A DNA stretch of 64,000 nt, from NCBI GenBank assembly GCA_040266995.1, contig JAWRHV010000025.1, positions 32,467 through 96,466 on the forward strand, given 5' to 3'. This document shows, piece after piece, positions 42,555-49,961 of this stretch (positions are counted from its first letter, which is position 1; each line of letters starts with the position of its first letter). The translations under genes and the position numbers were made by a program. Below the pieces are notes generated by a model. The model did no database searches and was not told the DNA's origin. It saw only the letters and a program-made list of their open reading frames with translations. This DNA comes from UBA4312 sp040266995. Its GTDB lineage: Bacteria > Bacillota_I > Bacilli_A > Erysipelotrichales > Erysipelotrichaceae.

Positions 42555-43219
42555 AAGAAGTAGAAATTGTAGAATTAAAAGAATCCATGCTGGCGGATAA
42601 CAACGCGGATGCCAACGTTCTCCGGCAGCAGTTGAAGGATAAAAAAATCTGTCTGATGAATTTGATGTCCGCACCGGGCAGTGGCAAAACAACGACGTTG
42701 CTGGCTTTACAGCCATATCTGAAGGAAACGCTGGACTGGGGTGTGATGGAAGCCGATATTGATTCCGATGTGGATGCCAAAACCCTGGCGGATGCCGGTA
42801 TTCCTTCCATTCAGCTACATACCGGCGGGATGTGCCATTTGGACGCAGATATGACAAGACAGGGAATTCGTGCCTTTGACCGGGATGATCTCGATTGTAT
42901 TATATTGGAAAACGTGGGGAATCTGGTTTGCCCGGCAGAGTTTGATACCGGGGCAGCTTTGAATCTGACATTGCTCAGTGTACCGGAAGGCCATGATAAA
43001 CCGGCAAAATACCCGTTGATGTATGAGGTTTGTGATGTGCTGGTCGTCAATAAGATCGATGCGTTACCGGTCTTTGATTTTGACAAGGAGCAGATGGAAA
43101 CGTATGTCCATGCGCTCAATCCGACTATGAAGATCTTCTATATCTCGGCAAAGACAGGGCAAGGGGTCAAAGAGCTGGCTCAGTATCTCATTGAATATGT
43201 GAAAGAGTGGAATCGTTAA
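42551..43219 (+). CDS. hypB: HypB-type nickel-incorporation GTPase, copy 1
   Basis: A 222-residue SIMIBI GTPase of the HypB family, which loads nickel into [NiFe] hydrogenase. The Walker A loop lies in 'SAPGSGKTTTLLAL' (about residues 36-49), switch region 'GVMEADIDSDVDAKTLADAG' around 65-84, the metal-ligand block 'GGMCHLDADM' and 'NLVCPAEFDTGA', and the guanine motif 'NKID'. The N-terminal CxxCGC and His-rich metal segments of some HypB are absent. The GTG start overlaps the upstream stop (GTGA), with AGAGGTGG before it. A paralogue follows after 1 base. No hypA, hypCDEF or hydrogenase gene is in the window. Confidence 0.85.
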   Translation: MKEVEIVELKESMLADNNADANVLRQQLKDKKICLMNLMSAPGSGKTTTLLALQPYLKETLDWGVMEADIDSDVDAKTLADAGIPSIQLHTGGMCHLDADMTRQGIRAFDRDDLDCIILENVGNLVCPAEFDTGAALNLTLLSVPEGHDKPAKYPLMYEVCDVLVVNKIDALPVFDFDKEQMETYVHALNPTMKIFYISAKTGQGVKELAQYLIEYVKEWNR

Positions 43220-43220
43220 T

Positions 43221-43898
43221 ATGGCAGAAGTAAAAGTAATAAAAATTGAGGAGAGCATATTTGCGCATAATGAATCAGCGGCCGAACAAAACCGGAAAAG
43301 GATGACCGAAAACGGGACGTTCTTTATCAATGTGATGTCCGGGCCAGGCAGTGGAAAAACAACGACGTTGTCCTATTTGATCAATGCGCTAAAGGATACG
43401 TATAAGATCGGCGAAATGGATGTGGATATCCGTTCGAGCCTGGATGCGCAGAAAATTGCCGATACAACGGGTGTACAGGCCATGCAGATCCACAATGGAG
43501 GCTTATGCCATATCGATGCAGACATGACGGCCCGGGCTTTACAGGCCTATGATTTGGATGGCCTGGATCTGTTGATCCTGGAGAATATCGGAAATATGGT
43601 ATGTCCGGCAGAGTTTGATACTGGTGCACACAAGAATATCATGATCTGGAGCATTACCGAAGGAGACGATAAACCGTTAAAGTATCCATTGATGTTTACA
43701 GTCAGTGATGTCGTTCTGATCAATAAGATCGATGCGATCGACTATTTTGATTTTGATATGGAGAAAGCCCGGCAAAGAGTGCATGCGCTCAATCCAAAGG
43801 CACAGCTGTTTCCCATCAGTGCCAAGACCGGCGAAGGCATGGATGCTGTCATCGAGTGGATCCAAAAGGAAATCAAGACCATGAAAAAAGGAGAATGA
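43221..43898 (+). CDS. hypB: HypB-type nickel-incorporation GTPase, copy 2
   Basis: A 225-residue paralogue of the preceding gene with all the same landmarks: 'MSGPGSGKTTTLSYL' (about residues 39-53), 'GEMDVDIRSSLDAQ', 'GGLCHIDADMTARAL', 'NMVCPAEFDTGA' and 'INKIDAIDYFDFD'. The two share the cysteine and histidine ligands of the G-domain metal site, so both could bind Ni or Zn. Sequence divergence is clear across the whole length, so this is an old duplication. It may form a heterodimer with copy 1, or each may serve a different metalloenzyme. A terminator follows. Confidence 0.87.
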   Translation: MAEVKVIKIEESIFAHNESAAEQNRKRMTENGTFFINVMSGPGSGKTTTLSYLINALKDTYKIGEMDVDIRSSLDAQKIADTTGVQAMQIHNGGLCHIDADMTARALQAYDLDGLDLLILENIGNMVCPAEFDTGAHKNIMIWSITEGDDKPLKYPLMFTVSDVVLINKIDAIDYFDFDMEKARQRVHALNPKAQLFPISAKTGEGMDAVIEWIQKEIKTMKKGE

Positions 43899-43910
43899 TC
43901 TCCTTTTTTT
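43886..43910 (+). terminator. Terminator after the hypB pair
   Basis: AAAAGGAGA-atga-TCTCCTTTT hairpin with a T run; the gene's stop codon is in the loop. Confidence 0.85.
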
Positions 43911-44682
43911 AATTGGGGTCGTATTCGATGATCTGGACAGTTTCTTTTCCGATACAAAACCAGAGCTTGGTGCCGGTGACATTCTTTGGATCCAGTTCCT
44001 CGAGCTTGATCGGTATCAAGCCGACATGCTCGGCAATGATCTTGTTGACCAGCCGTTTCGGTTCATCCTGTTGGTAACTGTAGATATAAGGTTCATCGCT
44101 TTTGTCCGGCCCGTAACAAGGAACGTCCGGATCCATAGACAGGGCACAGTATAAGGTAACCATTCCTTGTCTGTATCGAAGCGCATGATCACGCATGCTT
44201 TCCAACATCATTTTAAAAAGACCCTGTCTGCGCTTATGGATCGACACATACGCGTTGCCATAAAGAAGGACCTCACCGGTAAGATCGGTTGTCTGGCCAC
44301 TCTGACAAAAAGGATAAGGCAGATCCGGAAACATCATGCCGGATAAAGTATAATGCTCCAGGTACATCCAGTCACTTTCCTCACTGAGGTAGTCATAAAC
44401 CGCTTGCGACTGCAGGAAATCCGGTACGCTGAGATGGATGGCATTGGTATCGGCAATGATCTGCTCCTTCTCATCATAGACTAGTAAGATGATCTGCCTT
44501 GCGGGAACATCGGGAACCGGATAAGAAAACACACACGTATATAGAAAATCCGAATAAGCCTCTACACTGAAATCATAAGGGTTCGTTTCATACATTTCTA
44601 TCATCGTTTTGGAATCATAAGGCAGATAAGAGCCTAAACGGTCGATGGATAATTGCAGATATTTTCGATCCAAAGAATTCAT
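43909..44682 (-). CDS. GNAT-fold acetyltransferase-like protein, unknown
   Basis: A 257-residue protein with a likely GNAT fold in its second half: 'YGNAYVSIHKRRQGLFKMML' (about residues 141-160) looks like the acetyl-CoA strand and loop with an R-x-x-G-L/x-F pattern. The N-terminal 130 residues are a less typical mixed alpha/beta region. No substrate can be proposed. It has no ribosome site; an extended -10 box (TGATACAAT) ends 6 bases before its ATG. It is divergent from a membrane protein gene only 39 bases away. Confidence 0.6.
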   Translation of the reverse strand: MNSLDRKYLQLSIDRLGSYLPYDSKTMIEMYETNPYDFSVEAYSDFLYTCVFSYPVPDVPARQIILLVYDEKEQIIADTNAIHLSVPDFLQSQAVYDYLSEESDWMYLEHYTLSGMMFPDLPYPFCQSGQTTDLTGEVLLYGNAYVSIHKRRQGLFKMMLESMRDHALRYRQGMVTLYCALSMDPDVPCYGPDKSDEPYIYSYQQDEPKRLVNKIIAEHVGLIPIKLEELDPKNVTGTKLWFCIGKETVQIIEYDPN

Positions 44683-44688
44683 GGCTCT

Positions 44689-44697
44689 ATTGTATCA
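44689..44697 (-). promoter_or_regulatory. Extended -10 promoter, leaderless start (minus strand)
   Basis: TGATACAAT on the minus strand, then AGAGCC and the ATG at 44682. Confidence 0.55.
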
Positions 44698-44709
44698 TGA
44701 AAATTGTAG

Positions 44710-44715
44710 TAAAAT
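44710..44715 (+). promoter_or_regulatory. -10 box 6 nt from ATG (plus strand)
   Basis: TAAAAT (44710-44715), then AGACCT and the ATG at 44722. No ribosome site and no good -35 box is visible. It shares the 39-bp divergent spacer with the promoter at 44689. Confidence 0.45.
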
Positions 44716-44721
44716 AGACCT

Positions 44722-45255
44722 ATGAAATGGACTGTGGAAGCTGTGCTGCCTATGGTGCTGGGGGTTCTGATCGGATTCTTTGCCACCAGCCGTTATTGTC
44801 ACACAAAGAAGATCCCATTGGGAATCGGAGCCTTTTTTCTGTTGATCGGTTTCAGCTTTTTGATGGAGTGGAACGCAATGATCTTATTATTGACGCTGGT
44901 GCTTATTTCCGTATTTCCTTTGTGTATGGGATTGTGGGGACTATCCGAACCGTTACGGTATATGACAAGGATCGAAGGAACGTATATCGGAACAAAGGAT
45001 CAATGGGTCCACCGGCAATATAAGAAGCATCCGATGTTTGAAACACGATATGGTACGATCACAGATATACACTCGTATGAGGAAGGCTGGCTGGAACAAA
45101 ACCTTCAAAAAGGAAAGACATATCTTTTATATACAGACAAAACGAACACGAATGCCACCATCCACCCAACACGTTTTTTCATTCGTAATGTGCTGTTGGT
45201 CATTGGAGAGATGGGGATTTTGATCGGATTGATTTGGATCTATATCAATCAATGA
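44722..45255 (+). CDS. Membrane protein, unknown function
   Basis: A 177-residue protein I do not recognise. Hydrophobic segments at about residues 6-24, 31-48, 52-75 and 154-175 suggest four membrane helices. A soluble beta-rich loop of about 75 residues between helices 3 and 4 contains 'IEGTYIGTKDQW' and 'RYGTITDIHSYEEGW'. The gene has no ribosome site (see promoter at 44710). An aromatic-acid-exporter-like gene follows after 11 bases, so the two probably form an operon. Confidence 0.6.
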   Translation: MKWTVEAVLPMVLGVLIGFFATSRYCHTKKIPLGIGAFFLLIGFSFLMEWNAMILLLTLVLISVFPLCMGLWGLSEPLRYMTRIEGTYIGTKDQWVHRQYKKHPMFETRYGTITDIHSYEEGWLEQNLQKGKTYLLYTDKTNTNATIHPTRFFIRNVLLVIGEMGILIGLIWIYINQ

Positions 45256-45266
45256 ATGGAGAACCT

Positions 45267-46244
45267 ATGAAAACAACAAGTATCAACACATTCAAAGTAG
45301 CCGGAGCTGCGATTTTGGCTATCCTTGTAGCCAGCCGGCTTCATCTGGATCATGCCATCTCTGCCGGCATTGTGGCCATATTGACCATTCAGCCAACGAA
45401 AAGGGAAACGGTTCGAACGGCTCTGAGCCGGGCTTTGGCTTTTCTTGTGGCTTTGTGTATTGCCTATGTGACGTTTCATACAGTCGGGTTTACCACGGAA
45501 GGATTCTTTCTGTACTTAATCGTATTTATCCTATTGTGTCAGCATTTTCACTGGTTGTCTGCCATGGCGATGGATTCTGTCATTATTTCTCATTTTTTGA
45601 CATTCGCAGATATGAGCCTGCTCCATGTCGGCAATGAAGTGGCAATCTTTCTGATCGGCATTGTTTGCGGGATTGCTGCCAATCTGCATCTGCATAAAAA
45701 TGTGCCGTATATTGAACAATTGAAAGCGGAAGCGGATGCCCAGATCAAGAAGATCTTATATCGGATGTCCCAACGTATGCAGATGGAGGATAAAAGCGAT
45801 TATAATGGAGATTGTTTCAAAGAGTTAAATAAGATTATTCATCACGCTGAAGTGATTGCCAGGGAAAACTATGATAACCAGCTAAAGGAAGAGGATACGT
45901 ATGACCTGCAATACATTGCTATGCGTAAAAAACAACAGGCTTCTTTATACGAGATGTATAAAATCGTCCGTTCCTTACGGGGAACACCGGAAACCATCCA
46001 TGCCATTTCCGCTTTTCTGGAAAAGGTGTCCATCGAGTATCAGAAGGAGAATACCGTACAGGATCTTTTGGACCAGTTTTATCAATTGGATCAAAGTATG
46101 CAGGATACCCCTTTGCCAACCAAGCGGGATGAGTTTGAAGATCGGGCTTTACTATATGGATTGTTACGAAAAATGGAAGAGTTTTTACAAATCAAGGCCG
46201 ACTTTGCCCAAGAGCAGGGAACGGCTTTCTTTGCAGAAGAATAA
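45267..46244 (+). CDS. Aromatic acid exporter (ArAE/FUSC) family protein, copy 1
   Basis: A 325-residue protein of the ArAE_1 type. Residues about 5-150 form the membrane domain ('ISAGIVAILTIQPTKRETVR' between helices), and the C-terminal half is a cytoplasmic helical domain with 'LPTKRDEFEDRALLYGLLRK' near the end. Family members export aromatic or other organic acids, or have unknown cargo. The ATG at 45267 follows TGGAG; a longer reading from 45234 has none. A paralogue with the same C-terminal block lies at 51096. Confidence 0.85.
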   Translation: MKTTSINTFKVAGAAILAILVASRLHLDHAISAGIVAILTIQPTKRETVRTALSRALAFLVALCIAYVTFHTVGFTTEGFFLYLIVFILLCQHFHWLSAMAMDSVIISHFLTFADMSLLHVGNEVAIFLIGIVCGIAANLHLHKNVPYIEQLKAEADAQIKKILYRMSQRMQMEDKSDYNGDCFKELNKIIHHAEVIARENYDNQLKEEDTYDLQYIAMRKKQQASLYEMYKIVRSLRGTPETIHAISAFLEKVSIEYQKENTVQDLLDQFYQLDQSMQDTPLPTKRDEFEDRALLYGLLRKMEEFLQIKADFAQEQGTAFFAEE

Positions 46245-46312
46245 TTAAACAAAGGAAAGTAAATGATATAATAGGAGTAAGAAAAACAGAGTTGAAAGGA
46301 GAATAAACAACT

Positions 46313-47458
46313 ATGAGTGTAAATCGTTTTGTATTGAATGGAATTTCTTATCATGGGCATGGAGCTATCCAGGAAATTCCGGGAATCATCCAATCGAGAG
46401 GCTTGAAAAAAGCGTTTGTCGCTTCCGATCCGGATCTGGTTAAATTCGGCGTGACTGCCAATGTAACCGATCTGTTGGAAAAGAACAACATCCCGTATGA
46501 ACTGTATTCCGACATCAAACCAAATCCGACGATCGAAAATATCCAGCATGGCGTTGAGGCGTATAAAGCTTCCGGTGCAGATTTTATGATTACGATCGGT
46601 GGCGGTTCTTCCATGGATACCGGAAAAGGCATCGGTATTATCATCAACAATCCGGAATTTGCGGATGTACGTTCCCTGGAAGGTGTCGCTCCGACCAAAA
46701 AACGGACGGTCTTCACCATTGCGGTTCCGACGACCGGTGGTACCGGCGCAGAATCGACCATCAACTATGTCGTAACGGATGTGGAAAAGAAACGGAAATT
46801 TGTATGCGTAGACCCGAACGATATTCCGGATATCGCGGTCGTTGACCCGGATATGATGGCATCGATGCCAAAGGGATTGACAGCTTCTACCGGTATGGAT
46901 GCCTTGACACATGCCATTGAAGGCTATACGACGGCAGGCGCCTGGGAATTGTCCGACTGTCTGAATCTGGAGGCCATCAAGCTGATCGGAAAGAATTTGC
47001 GCAAAGCCGTAGAAAACGATCCGGATGGCCGCGAAGGGATGGCCTTGGCACAATATGTAACAGCGATGGCGTATTCCAATGTAGGTCTGGGCATTGCTCA
47101 TTCCATGGCCCATACATTAGGGGCTGTATATGATACACCACATGGAGTTGCTTGTGCGATGATGCTGCCGATCGTTATGGAATTCAATGCACCGGAAACC
47201 GGTGAAAAATTCAAAGCCATTGCCGAGGCTCTGGGCGTGGATACCGAAGGCATGGATCAGCCAACCTATCGGCAGGCCGCCATTGATGCGGTACGTCAGC
47301 TATCTATTGATGTCGGTATTCCGACAAAACTGGAAAAACTGAAGGAAGAAGATTTACCGTTCTTATGTGAATCAGCGGCTGCGGATGCGTGTGCACCAGG
47401 GAATCCGAGACCGGCTACTTTGGAACAATTTGAAGAAATGTTCCGTAAACTGATGTAA
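46313..47458 (+). CDS. Iron-containing alcohol dehydrogenase
   Basis: A 381-residue group III alcohol dehydrogenase related to FucO and 1,3-propanediol dehydrogenase. The NAD-binding block 'GGGSSMDTGKGIGI' is at about residues 98-111. Metal ligands lie in 'GMDALTHAIEGYTT' (Asp and His, about 192-205) and 'HSMAHTLGAVYDTPHGVACA' (histidines about 263 and 277). It interconverts an alcohol and its aldehyde; lactaldehyde, butanol or propanediol are options. GAAAGGAG lies upstream. A terminator follows. Confidence 0.93.
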   Translation: MSVNRFVLNGISYHGHGAIQEIPGIIQSRGLKKAFVASDPDLVKFGVTANVTDLLEKNNIPYELYSDIKPNPTIENIQHGVEAYKASGADFMITIGGGSSMDTGKGIGIIINNPEFADVRSLEGVAPTKKRTVFTIAVPTTGGTGAESTINYVVTDVEKKRKFVCVDPNDIPDIAVVDPDMMASMPKGLTASTGMDALTHAIEGYTTAGAWELSDCLNLEAIKLIGKNLRKAVENDPDGREGMALAQYVTAMAYSNVGLGIAHSMAHTLGAVYDTPHGVACAMMLPIVMEFNAPETGEKFKAIAEALGVDTEGMDQPTYRQAAIDAVRQLSIDVGIPTKLEKLKEEDLPFLCESAAADACAPGNPRPATLEQFEEMFRKLM

Positions 47459-47465
47459 ATAAACC

Positions 47466-47495
47466 AATCCATCGGAAAAACCGATGGATTTTTTT
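47466..47495 (+). terminator. Terminator after the alcohol dehydrogenase gene
   Basis: AATCCATCGG-aaaaa-CCGATGGATT hairpin followed by a T run. Confidence 0.9.
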
Positions 47496-47539
47496 GGGAT
47501 TCTGCGTACAATAGACATGCATAGAGAAGGAAATGAGCA

Positions 47540-48355
47540 ATGAAATATATAGGAATTGTATGTCTGGCATGTCTGGCATGCGTGTTAATCAGTCTTGGAA
47601 TCGTACACTGGATCCAATCCCGACAGAAGCAGCCAATGTCCCGTGTAAAAAAGACGCTGTTGGTTATGATATTGACTCTGGCTTTGGGTGTATGCGGTAC
47701 CTTTGGTTATCTGCAAAGATACTATCCTGCCGGTAAAGAAGCACAAGCTTCTTTAGAAAGCCGTGACAATGTGACAGTAACACAACTGGATTACGGGTAT
47801 TTTTTTGATGGACCATCCACGGATACAGCGATGATCTTTTATCCGGGAGCCAAAGTGGAAACGGCTGCCTATGCCCCTTTGATGAACCAGCTGGCCCAAC
47901 ATGGGATCGATTGTTTTTTAATGGAGATGCCCTTTCATATGGCTCTCTTTGATAGGGATGCTGCCGAAACGGTTTTATCTTCCTATGCGTATTCAGAATG
48001 GATCCTGGCTGGCCATTCTCTGGGCGGGAATGTGGCCTCTTCCTTTGTGCAAAGCCATAGCGAATCGGTTGATGCGCTGATCTTGTTAGCTTCTTATCCC
48101 AGCCAGCCACTGGAAGGCATCCGTTTATGCTCGATCTATGGATCGAAGGATGGATGTTTAAACAGGGAACAATATGACAAGAATAAGAAAAACTGGCCAT
48201 CGGAATCGACGGAAACATGTATCCCGGGCGGCAATCATGCCCAGTTTGGAGACTATGGGCCACAAAAAGGAGACGGACAGGCAACCATATCCGCACGTTC
48301 TCAACAAAAAAAGACAGCCGAAATCATCGTGCAGTTTATAAAGGAAGAAGGATGA
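47540..48355 (+). CDS. Membrane-anchored alpha/beta hydrolase
   Basis: A 271-residue protein with two hydrophobic segments (about residues 3-24 and 38-58), then an alpha/beta-hydrolase domain outside the membrane. The nucleophile elbow is GHSLGGN (about 157-163), an aspartate region 'SIYGSKDGCL' near 204 and the catalytic histidine in 'GGNHAQFGDYGP' near 237. It fits the alpha/beta hydrolase group with late 'GGNHAQFG'; the substrate is unknown. GAAGGAAATGAG lies upstream. The end of the gene forms part of a hairpin with the following TCTTCC and T run. Confidence 0.82.
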   Translation: MKYIGIVCLACLACVLISLGIVHWIQSRQKQPMSRVKKTLLVMILTLALGVCGTFGYLQRYYPAGKEAQASLESRDNVTVTQLDYGYFFDGPSTDTAMIFYPGAKVETAAYAPLMNQLAQHGIDCFLMEMPFHMALFDRDAAETVLSSYAYSEWILAGHSLGGNVASSFVQSHSESVDALILLASYPSQPLEGIRLCSIYGSKDGCLNREQYDKNKKNWPSESTETCIPGGNHAQFGDYGPQKGDGQATISARSQQKKTAEIIVQFIKEEG

Positions 48356-48368
48356 TTATCACTCTTCC

Positions 48369-48413
48369 TTTTTTATGATATCGATCAAGGTATGTTTTCC
48401 ATGATTGGATCCA
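48369..48413. repeat. 45-nt repeat copy A: relic of the phosphatase gene's 3' end
   Basis: This 45-base stretch matches 49290-49334 with two mismatches and in the same orientation. Copy B is the 3' end of the histidine phosphatase gene (minus strand). Read in that frame copy A encodes GSNHGKHTLIDIIKK, against GSDHGKHALIDIIKK in the gene, and then lacks the stop. It is a decayed duplicate of the gene end, 0.9 kb away. Confidence 0.75.
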
Positions 48414-48531
48414 TACTATGGATATTGTCTGAACAGAAAGCCAGATTATTCTTCTTGATTCTTTCTGTTTAGACCCCCTATATGAAATAAAATTAAAAAT
48501 AAAATTAATAATAAATTTAATAATATCAATA

Positions 48532-48559
48532 TTGACTTTAATAAAATTAAAAATATAAT
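48532..48559 (+). promoter_or_regulatory. Promoter with AT-rich UP-like region
   Basis: TTGACT (48532-48537), 16 bases, TATAAT (48554-48559). Bases 48485-48531 upstream are almost pure A/T with repeated AAAATTAA-type tracts. It drives the DUF2089 and membrane protein genes. Confidence 0.7.
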
Positions 48560-48584
48560 AGTAATTAGAAAGTAGGTGATGATT

Positions 48585-48878
48585 ATGGAAAGAAACGATT
48601 TTCCCCTTTGGCTCCATGCGCTTGATGAAGAAGATTTTGAGTTTATCAGGCAGTTTATCTTGTGCTCCGGATCGTTAAAGAGACTGGCACAGTACTATGA
48701 GGTTTCCTATCCGACGATTCGTCTGCGTATAGATCGTCTGATCCAAAAGGTTTCCGGTGTCAGATCGGAGGAAGATCAATTCATCATCTTAATTAAGGAT
48801 CTGGCTCTTGATGGTAATATGTCATACGAAGTGGCTAAAAAACTGATTTCCTCCTATAAAAAAATAGAAAGAAGGTAA
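48585..48878 (+). CDS. DUF2089-like DNA-binding protein
   Basis: A 97-residue protein of the DUF2089 type. 'PLWLHALDEEDFEFIRQFIL' (about residues 6-25) is followed by a helix-turn-helix, 'LKRLAQYYEVSYPTIRLRID' (about 30-49), which should bind DNA. Such proteins are usually paired with a small membrane protein and are thought to regulate it or themselves. The ATG at 48585 is chosen for its distance to AGGTG. The membrane protein gene follows after 5 bases. The pair lies between two 45-bp direct repeats. Confidence 0.82.
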   Translation: MERNDFPLWLHALDEEDFEFIRQFILCSGSLKRLAQYYEVSYPTIRLRIDRLIQKVSGVRSEEDQFIILIKDLALDGNMSYEVAKKLISSYKKIERR

Positions 48879-48883
48879 ACATT

Positions 48884-49147
48884 ATGAAATTTATAATCTT
48901 ATTGATTTCTATCGCATTGTTTTTGGTAGAATGGTTTGTGATACGTAAGACAAAAATGAATAAATATATCCCTATCACCATAGCCCTCGCTTTTAGTGTG
49001 GCGATAGGAACAACCATTGGGATCCACTTGGTCGCTTTTCCACTTTTTTTCATTATATTAGCCTGGGGCTTATGTGAGGTCGAGGATCGTTATTTCAAGA
49101 GAAAGGGGATGACAAACATAGAAAGGATAAAGCTTAAAAACTTGTGA
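48884..49147 (+). CDS. Small membrane protein paired with DUF2089 regulator
   Basis: An 87-residue protein with hydrophobic segments at about residues 2-17, 25-45 and 48-65, and a charged C-terminal tail of about 20 residues. I do not recognise a named family. It is preceded by GAAGG and a 5-base gap from the DUF2089 gene, so the two are one unit. The combination of small HTH protein plus small membrane protein resembles regulator/sensor pairs of unknown role. Confidence 0.6.
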   Translation: MKFIILLISIALFLVEWFVIRKTKMNKYIPITIALAFSVAIGTTIGIHLVAFPLFFIILAWGLCEVEDRYFKRKGMTNIERIKLKNL

Positions 49148-49211
49148 TATCGCAAAACAAACCATATAAGGATTTTTTAATAATAGGGTTTGATGAAAAG
49201 GTTTTAAAAAT

Positions 49212-49236
49212 AACGGGGTGAAAACACCCCGTTCAT
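49212..49236 (+). terminator. Hairpin after the DUF2089 unit
   Basis: AACGGGGTG-aaaa-CACCCCGTT, a 9-bp stem with a GNRA-like A loop. The tail (CATTGTTTT) is only moderately T-rich. Confidence 0.65.
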
Positions 49237-49279
49237 TGTTTTAACATCTTTTTTTACATGGATGTGTACAGAGCCTTGA

Positions 49280-49864
49280 TCATTCTTCTTTTTTTATGAT
49301 ATCGATCAAGGCATGTTTTCCATGATCGGATCCAAAAATACGAATTTCGCAATTGCGAGGTTTAGGCCTCCAGTAGATCCCATTGTCTTTATCCATCATG
49401 TAACCGGATAAAGCCCGCATGATCCCACCGTGGCAGGAAATCAGGACGTTCTCATAATCTTTTTGTTCCAGCTCTTTAAGAAAAGAAGAACTTCGCTGTA
49501 CCAAAGAAGCGATGCTCTCAACGCTATCCGGTTTAGGAAAAAACTCCGGAAAAGCCCAGTATAAAGACATTTTGGGCCCCAGTAAATAATACTTTCGTTT
49601 TTCGTACTTTCCAAAATCCGCTTCAATCAGTCTGTTGTCAATGATCACCTGCTCCGGGTCAATACCGCCAATGATCGCTCCGGTCATAATGGCGCGGTTT
49701 AACGGACTGGCATAAACGGCATCAAAATGTATGTCACCAATTCTTTTTCGGGCATTTTGTGCCTGCATAATGCCGGTTTCGTTCAGGGGTTCATCTGTTA
49801 ATCCCTGCATTAAATGGGCTTTATTCAAATTCGTTTGTCCGTGTCGAGTAATCCATATTTTCAT
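49280..49864 (-). CDS. Histidine phosphatase family protein (phosphoglycerate mutase-like)
   Basis: A 194-residue phosphatase with the RHG motif at the start ('WITRHGQTNLN', about residues 3-13, phospho-acceptor histidine), the acid in 'LIEADFGKYEKR' (about 78-89) and the second histidine in 'VLISCHGGIMRAL' (about 141-153). Substrates may be sugar phosphates or alpha-ribazole phosphate. It lacks a ribosome site: TATAAT on the minus strand stands exactly 6 bases before the ATG. A decayed copy of its last 15 codons is found at 48369. Confidence 0.88.
   Translation of the reverse strand: MKIWITRHGQTNLNKAHLMQGLTDEPLNETGIMQAQNARKRIGDIHFDAVYASPLNRAIMTGAIIGGIDPEQVIIDNRLIEADFGKYEKRKYYLLGPKMSLYWAFPEFFPKPDSVESIASLVQRSSSFLKELEQKDYENVLISCHGGIMRALSGYMMDKDNGIYWRPKPRNCEIRIFGSDHGKHALIDIIKKEE
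49290..49334. repeat. 45-nt repeat copy B
   Basis: The functional copy, forming the 3' end of the histidine phosphatase gene. Copy A is at 48369-48413. Confidence 0.75.
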
Positions 49865-49870
49865 ATCTCT

Positions 49871-49876
49871 ATTATA
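49871..49876 (-). promoter_or_regulatory. -10 box of the leaderless phosphatase mRNA
   Basis: TATAAT on the minus strand followed by AGAGAT and the ATG. TTGTAT stands 18 bases upstream of it as a possible -35 box. Confidence 0.6.
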
Positions 49877-49961
49877 ATTCTAGCTGAAAGAAATATACAA
49901 ATCATAAAAAGGTTTAAAGGCTCCATGATACAATGAAGATAGAAAGTGAGGAGGATCACAC

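Noticed and set aside
47557..47580. A small tandem repeat (TCTGGCATG twice) in the alpha/beta hydrolase signal region.
   Set aside because: It is only two units long, encodes Leu-Ala-Cys in a hydrophobic helix and is likely chance or simple slippage.
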